A program made the position numbers and the translations under genes. This document shows, one piece after another, positions 5,934 through 6,824 of a stretch of 6,824 nucleotides of DNA. How positions within the stretch are numbered: the stretch's first letter is position 1; the number at the start of each line of letters is the position of its first letter. The notes beneath the pieces were generated by a model. The model made no database searches and had not been told where the DNA came from. It was given only the letters and a program-made list of their open reading frames with translations. This DNA comes from Caldisericota bacterium (lineage in GTDB: Bacteria > Caldisericota > Caldisericia > Cryosericales > Cryosericaceae). Location: positions 1-6,824 of the forward strand of contig JAPLGJ010000201.1 of assembly GCA_026390215.1 (NCBI GenBank). The letters are read 5' to 3'.

Positions 5934-6820
5934 TGCCGAGCCTTTTCCGCAAGAAGGTCGACGAGGCCCGTCAGGAAGTCTCCCCCGCTGTCCAGCGCCA
6001 CTGCGGACTCACGACCCTGCGCAAGGTACTGCAATGCCCTCTCCCTTGCCTCAGCGAGCCCCAGCGCGGTCACGTAGGTCGCCTTCCTGTTCTTGACGTC
6101 CTGGCCCGCGGTCTTGCCGGTCTGCGCTTCGGTCGCACTGGCGTCCGCGATATCGTCCACGATCTGATACGCCATGCCAAAGCTCTCGCCAAAAGCGCGC
6201 AGTCTGCCCATGTCAGCCTCGCTGGCACAGCCGAAGATGCCCCCAAGCAGGACGGAAGCCTGAATGAGTGCGGCAGTCTTGTTCTTGTGGATGTACTCGA
6301 TCGTGCCCAGCTCGACGCGTTCGTCGCTGGAGGTGATAACGTCCATCGCCTGCCCGCCGACGAGGCCCTCTGCGCCCACCAGCGCGGCCATCGTGCGTAT
6401 CGCCTCAAGGCACCGTTGGGCGCCGAAGGCGCCCACCATCTGGGCGGACGAAAGCTCCTCGAATGCGAGGGTCAGCAATGCGTCGGAAGCCAGGAGCGCC
6501 ATGTCGTCGCCGTGGACCTTGTGGGTCGTCGGCTTGCCGCGCCGCAGGTCGCTGTTGTCCATCGACGGCAGGTCATCCTGAATGATGGAGTACGCGTGTA
6601 CCATTTCGATGGCGGCGAGGACCGGCTTGATGCGCTCCCTGTCGCGGGTACAGGCCTCATAGACGGCAAGGCACAGAGCAGGCCGCACACGCTTGCCCGG
6701 CGAGAGCAGCGCGTATGACATCGCCGCATGCATGACAGACTCCTGCAGCGGAGCAAGGCACTCAGCCAGCACTCCGTCGATGTAGTGCGCTTCCTCGTTG
6801 AGACGGTCCCTGATGTCCAT
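5930..6820 (-). CDS. ispA: Short-chain (2E,6E)-type polyprenyl diphosphate synthase (farnesyl/geranylgeranyl diphosphate synthase)
   Basis: Soluble trans-prenyltransferase that adds isopentenyl diphosphate to allylic diphosphates, giving a C15 or C20 product for quinone, undecaprenyl or other lipid precursors. The 296 residues match bacterial IspA. Seen: GKRVRP (42-47, substrate-binding Lys/Arg), the first aspartate-rich motif DDLPSMD (82-88) with the two-residue insertion typical of bacterial FPP synthases, followed by DLRRGKPTTH (91-100); GGQAMD (155-160); HKNKTAALI (178-186); and the second aspartate-rich motif DDIAD (222-226) inside YQIVDDIAD, then GKTAGQD (235-241). His-Ala-Tyr-Ser (75-78) just before the first motif is like short-chain enzymes. 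The ATG at 6820 gives the expected N-terminus. A TGA at 6824-6822 one base upstream could be the stop of a preceding gene, often xseB in such clusters (inference). Product length (FPP or GGPP) is not decided by the sequence. Confidence 0.93.
   Translation of the reverse strand: MDIRDRLNEEAHYIDGVLAECLAPLQESVMHAAMSYALLSPGKRVRPALCLAVYEACTRDRERIKPVLAAIEMVHAYSIIQDDLPSMDNSDLRRGKPTTHKVHGDDMALLASDALLTLAFEELSSAQMVGAFGAQRCLEAIRTMAALVGAEGLVGGQAMDVITSSDERVELGTIEYIHKNKTAALIQASVLLGGIFGCASEADMGRLRAFGESFGMAYQIVDDIADASATEAQTGKTAGQDVKNRKATYVTALGLAEARERALQYLAQGRESAVALDSGGDFLTGLVDLLAEKARH
5941..5946 (-). promoter_or_regulatory. Ribosome binding site of dxs inside the 3' end of ispA
   Basis: AAAAGG (within GGAAAAGG) on the minus strand, seven bases before the TTG start of dxs at 5933. 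Spacing and purine content suit a Shine-Dalgarno site and support the rare start codon. It lies within the last codons of ispA, consistent with coupled translation. Confidence 0.55.
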
Positions 6821-6824
6821 GTCA

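Noticed and set aside
3225..6077. A plus-strand open frame of 950 codons running antisense to nadK, dxs and the end of ispA
   Set aside because: It crosses three well-supported genes and encodes a low-complexity, Arg/His/Asp/Gly-rich sequence with no recognisable domain. Long stop-free antisense frames are expected opposite GC-rich coding DNA.
1..6824. An undescribed system, mobile element, CRISPR array or RNA gene
   Set aside because: The window is filled by six recognisable housekeeping or metabolic genes on one strand. No repeat array, transposase, inverted-repeat end or structured RNA was seen, and codon use looks uniform.

Overview
All but about 80 bases of this 6.8 kb window is protein-coding, and every real gene lies on the minus strand. 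Read in the direction of transcription (from high to low coordinates) the order is: polyprenyl diphosphate synthase (ispA-like), 1-deoxy-D-xylulose-5-phosphate synthase (dxs), NAD kinase (nadK), DNA repair ATPase RecN, butyrate kinase (buk), and the first 136 residues of a phosphate butyryltransferase (ptb) cut by the window edge. Gaps are 42 nt or shorter (a 4-nt overlap, then 42, 2, 24 and 9 nt), so the layout is that of a single operon. No tRNA, rRNA, CRISPR array, insertion sequence or convincing terminator was seen.

The DNA is GC-rich and its codons strongly favour G or C at the third position. The order ispA-dxs-nadK-recN is a shortened form of the xseA-xseB-ispA-dxs-tlyA-nadK-argR-recN cluster known from Firmicutes, of which parts also occur in Actinobacteria and other Gram-positive-type or deep-branching lineages. 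Here tlyA and argR are absent from the places where they usually sit. A buk/ptb pair suggests an anaerobe that makes ATP from acyl-CoA by substrate-level phosphorylation, forming butyrate or branched-chain acids. A GC-rich fermentative bacterium of Firmicutes-like or related affiliation fits. The phylum cannot be fixed from this window.

The right half (about 4086-6820) is isoprenoid metabolism: Dxs makes DXP, the entry metabolite of the MEP pathway, and the IspA-like enzyme condenses the resulting C5 units. The centre holds NAD kinase (NADP supply, which the MEP reductoisomerase step needs) and RecN (double-strand break repair). The left end is the acyl-CoA to acyl-phosphate to acid plus ATP module, with the kinase gene before the transferase gene. 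The only gap over 25 nt, between dxs and nadK, carries an 11-bp-spaced direct repeat within a weak promoter-like sequence.

Nothing here looks like an undescribed system. The points worth a second look are the attachment of buk-ptb to the recN cluster, the forced TTG start of dxs, the dxs-nadK gap, and small deviations from family consensus motifs.
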